Origin: Aureimonas phyllosphaerae
GTDB lineage: Bacteria; Pseudomonadota; Alphaproteobacteria; Rhizobiales; Rhizobiaceae
Direction of reading: 5' to 3'
Assembly (NCBI RefSeq): GCF_900113065.1
Contig: NZ_FOOA01000001.1
Coordinates: 496,001 to 560,000 of the forward strand
DNA length: 64,000 bases
Shown: piece after piece, positions 63,069-64,000 of the stretch
Position numbering within the stretch: position 1 is the first letter of the stretch
How the letters are laid out: every line of letters starts with the position of its first letter
Notes under the pieces: generated by a model
Told to the model about the DNA's origin: nothing
The model's input: only the letters and a program-made list of their open reading frames with translations
Databases searched by the model: none
Made by a program: the position numbers and the translations under genes

Positions 63069-63374
63069 ATGTCCCGCATTCTTTTCTCCGCCACCGCCGC
63101 CCTCCTGCTCTCTGCCGGCTTCGCCTCCGCCGCGGACCTCGTTCCGGGCTCCGATCTCGGCGTGCGCCAGGCGCAGGCTGCCGCCGACCACTCGGTGGTG
63201 ACCGGGACTGTGAAGAGCCGCGATCGTTCCGAGACCTCCTACGGCTACCAGTCCGGCCGCACCGTGCGCTCGGAGTCCTTCGTGCCGGCCGAACGGCCTG
63301 AGGTGCGCGAGAACGCCCGCAGCCAGTCCTTTGCCCGGGGCGGCGCGATCGTTCCCGGCTCCGACAGCTTCTGA
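63069..63374 (+). CDS. Small secreted protein, unknown function
   Basis: This 101-residue protein has a signal peptide (MSRILFSATAALLLSAGFASA). The mature protein is short, charged and low in hydrophobics. It starts AADLVPGSDLG and ends GGAIVPGSDSF, so the VPGSD motif is at both termini. GGAGACC lies before the ATG. It precedes an efflux adaptor gene by 90 bases behind the TetR-like promoter. I do not recognise the family. Confidence 0.55.
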   Translation: MSRILFSATAALLLSAGFASAADLVPGSDLGVRQAQAAADHSVVTGTVKSRDRSETSYGYQSGRTVRSESFVPAERPEVRENARSQSFARGGAIVPGSDSF

Positions 63375-63464
63375 GAAAGCGGCCTGCCGTCAGCGCCCCC
63401 GCGCGCCGGCGGGCCTCCCGCCTTTCCCATCCGTCCGCCCCCCGCATCGATCGAGGAAGACCCC

Positions 63465-64000
63465 ATGTCCAAACTCCATTCCGTCCTGAACGGCGTCGCC
63501 GCGGTCATGGCAAGTTCCGTCGCGGCGGCCTTTGCCGTCACATTCCTTGGCCTCGGCGTGATCAGCCATGAGCCCCGGCCAGCGGCCGGCGCCGAAACGA
63601 GCGAAGCCGCGCCCCCAGCGGCCGTGCCGGCATCGGTCGCCCGGGTCGAGCGGCGTCCGGTCGAGCTCTGGTCGCGCCATTCGGGCCGGCTCGAGGCGGT
63701 CGAGCGGGTCGAGATCCGCTCGCGCGTCGCCGGTGCGGTCCTCGCGACGCATTTCGAGGAGGGTGCCCTGGTGGAAAAGGGTGCGCTTCTCGTCACCATC
63801 GATCCCGAGCCCTATCGCGCAGCGGTGGAGCGGTCCCGCTCCGACCTGCAGGCTGCGCAGGCGCGCCTCGCGTTTGCCGAAGGCGAACGCGATCGCGGCG
63901 CACAGCTTCAGGGGAACCGCACCATCGCAGGCTCCGAATACGAGCGCCGTGTCCAGGCCGCCGCCGAGGCGCAGGCCCAGCTCTCGGCTGCCGCCGCCAC
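63465..64000 (+). CDS. RND efflux periplasmic adaptor (HlyD/AcrA family), cut by window edge
   Basis: The first 178 codons are seen. An N-terminal hydrophobic segment (VLNGVAAVMASSVAAAFAVTFLGLGVI) is followed by a Pro/Ala linker. The lipoyl-like part comes next (VELWSRHSGRLEAVERVEIRSRVAGAVLATHFEEGALVEKGALLVTIDPEPYRAAVERS), then the start of the coiled coil. It lacks the lipobox cysteine. The inner-membrane pump gene probably follows beyond the window. Confidence 0.8.
   Translation, partial: MSKLHSVLNGVAAVMASSVAAAFAVTFLGLGVISHEPRPAAGAETSEAAPPAAVPASVARVERRPVELWSRHSGRLEAVERVEIRSRVAGAVLATHFEEGALVEKGALLVTIDPEPYRAAVERSRSDLQAAQARLAFAEGERDRGAQLQGNRTIAGSEYERRVQAAAEAQAQLSAAAA

Overview
The window is about 68% G+C by eye and is packed with ABC transporters, catabolic enzymes and GntR/SorC/LysR regulators in tight operons with ATGA overlaps. 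This, plus a SorC-regulated erythritol locus, an Atu4866-type protein and DUF2161, DUF2291 and DUF2934 proteins, points to an alphaproteobacterium, most likely Hyphomicrobiales (Rhizobiales). I saw no tRNA, rRNA, CRISPR array, insertion sequence or phage gene. It reads as a catabolic region of a chromosome or large replicon. Family names come from reading the translations, not from a search.

Layout. 1-8.5 kb: a polyol (probably erythritol) locus. eryD-eryA-eryB run leftwards, and a DUF2291 gene plus an ABC transporter (eryEFG type) run rightwards, around a compact control region with facing promoters and a 14-bp perfect palindrome. 8.5-11.5 kb: a TIM-barrel isomerase, a cupin, a DUF2161 protein and an SDR. 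11.7-18.3 kb: a polyamine-type ABC transporter whose operon ends in a divergent HisD-family dehydrogenase and an FMN alpha-hydroxyacid oxidase, which suggests a diol or hydroxy-compound to keto-acid route. 18.3-38.1 kb: a large cyclic-amide/hydantoin-like island. It has two D-hydantoinase-family enzymes, a hydantoin-racemase-type enzyme, an amidohydrolase, a DapA-like lyase, an SDR with a rebuilt active site, an oligopeptide-type and a polar amino acid ABC transporter, a class V aminotransferase and two GntR regulators with candidate operators.

38.2-44.7 kb: a sensory/stress block with a hybrid histidine kinase, an Rmf/CrpP-like small protein, a PAS-LuxR regulator, an aquaporin Z gene broken by a one-base frameshift, CsbD and a DUF2934 protein. 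The heptamer GCATCAG/CTGATGC recurs in the gaps between these genes, twice as the same hairpin-like inverted repeat. 44.7-48.9 kb: a Tat-exported molybdenum hydroxylase with its 2Fe-2S subunit and a triheme cytochrome c. 49-57 kb: an amide operon (AmiC sensor, AmiR ANTAR antiterminator, Dpp-type ABC transporter, acetamidase/formamidase) whose leader carries an intrinsic terminator, the expected target of AmiR. 57.2-64 kb: a FAD amine/amino acid dehydrogenase, a GDSL autotransporter, an Atu4866 protein with an SDR and divergent LysR, and a small secreted protein followed by the start of an RND efflux adaptor behind TetR-like palindromes.

The most interesting items are the HisD paralogue with swapped zinc ligands, the repeated GCATCAG/CTGATGC element, the AmiR leader, the eryD control region, and the hydantoin-like island that has no recognisable carbamoylase in the window.
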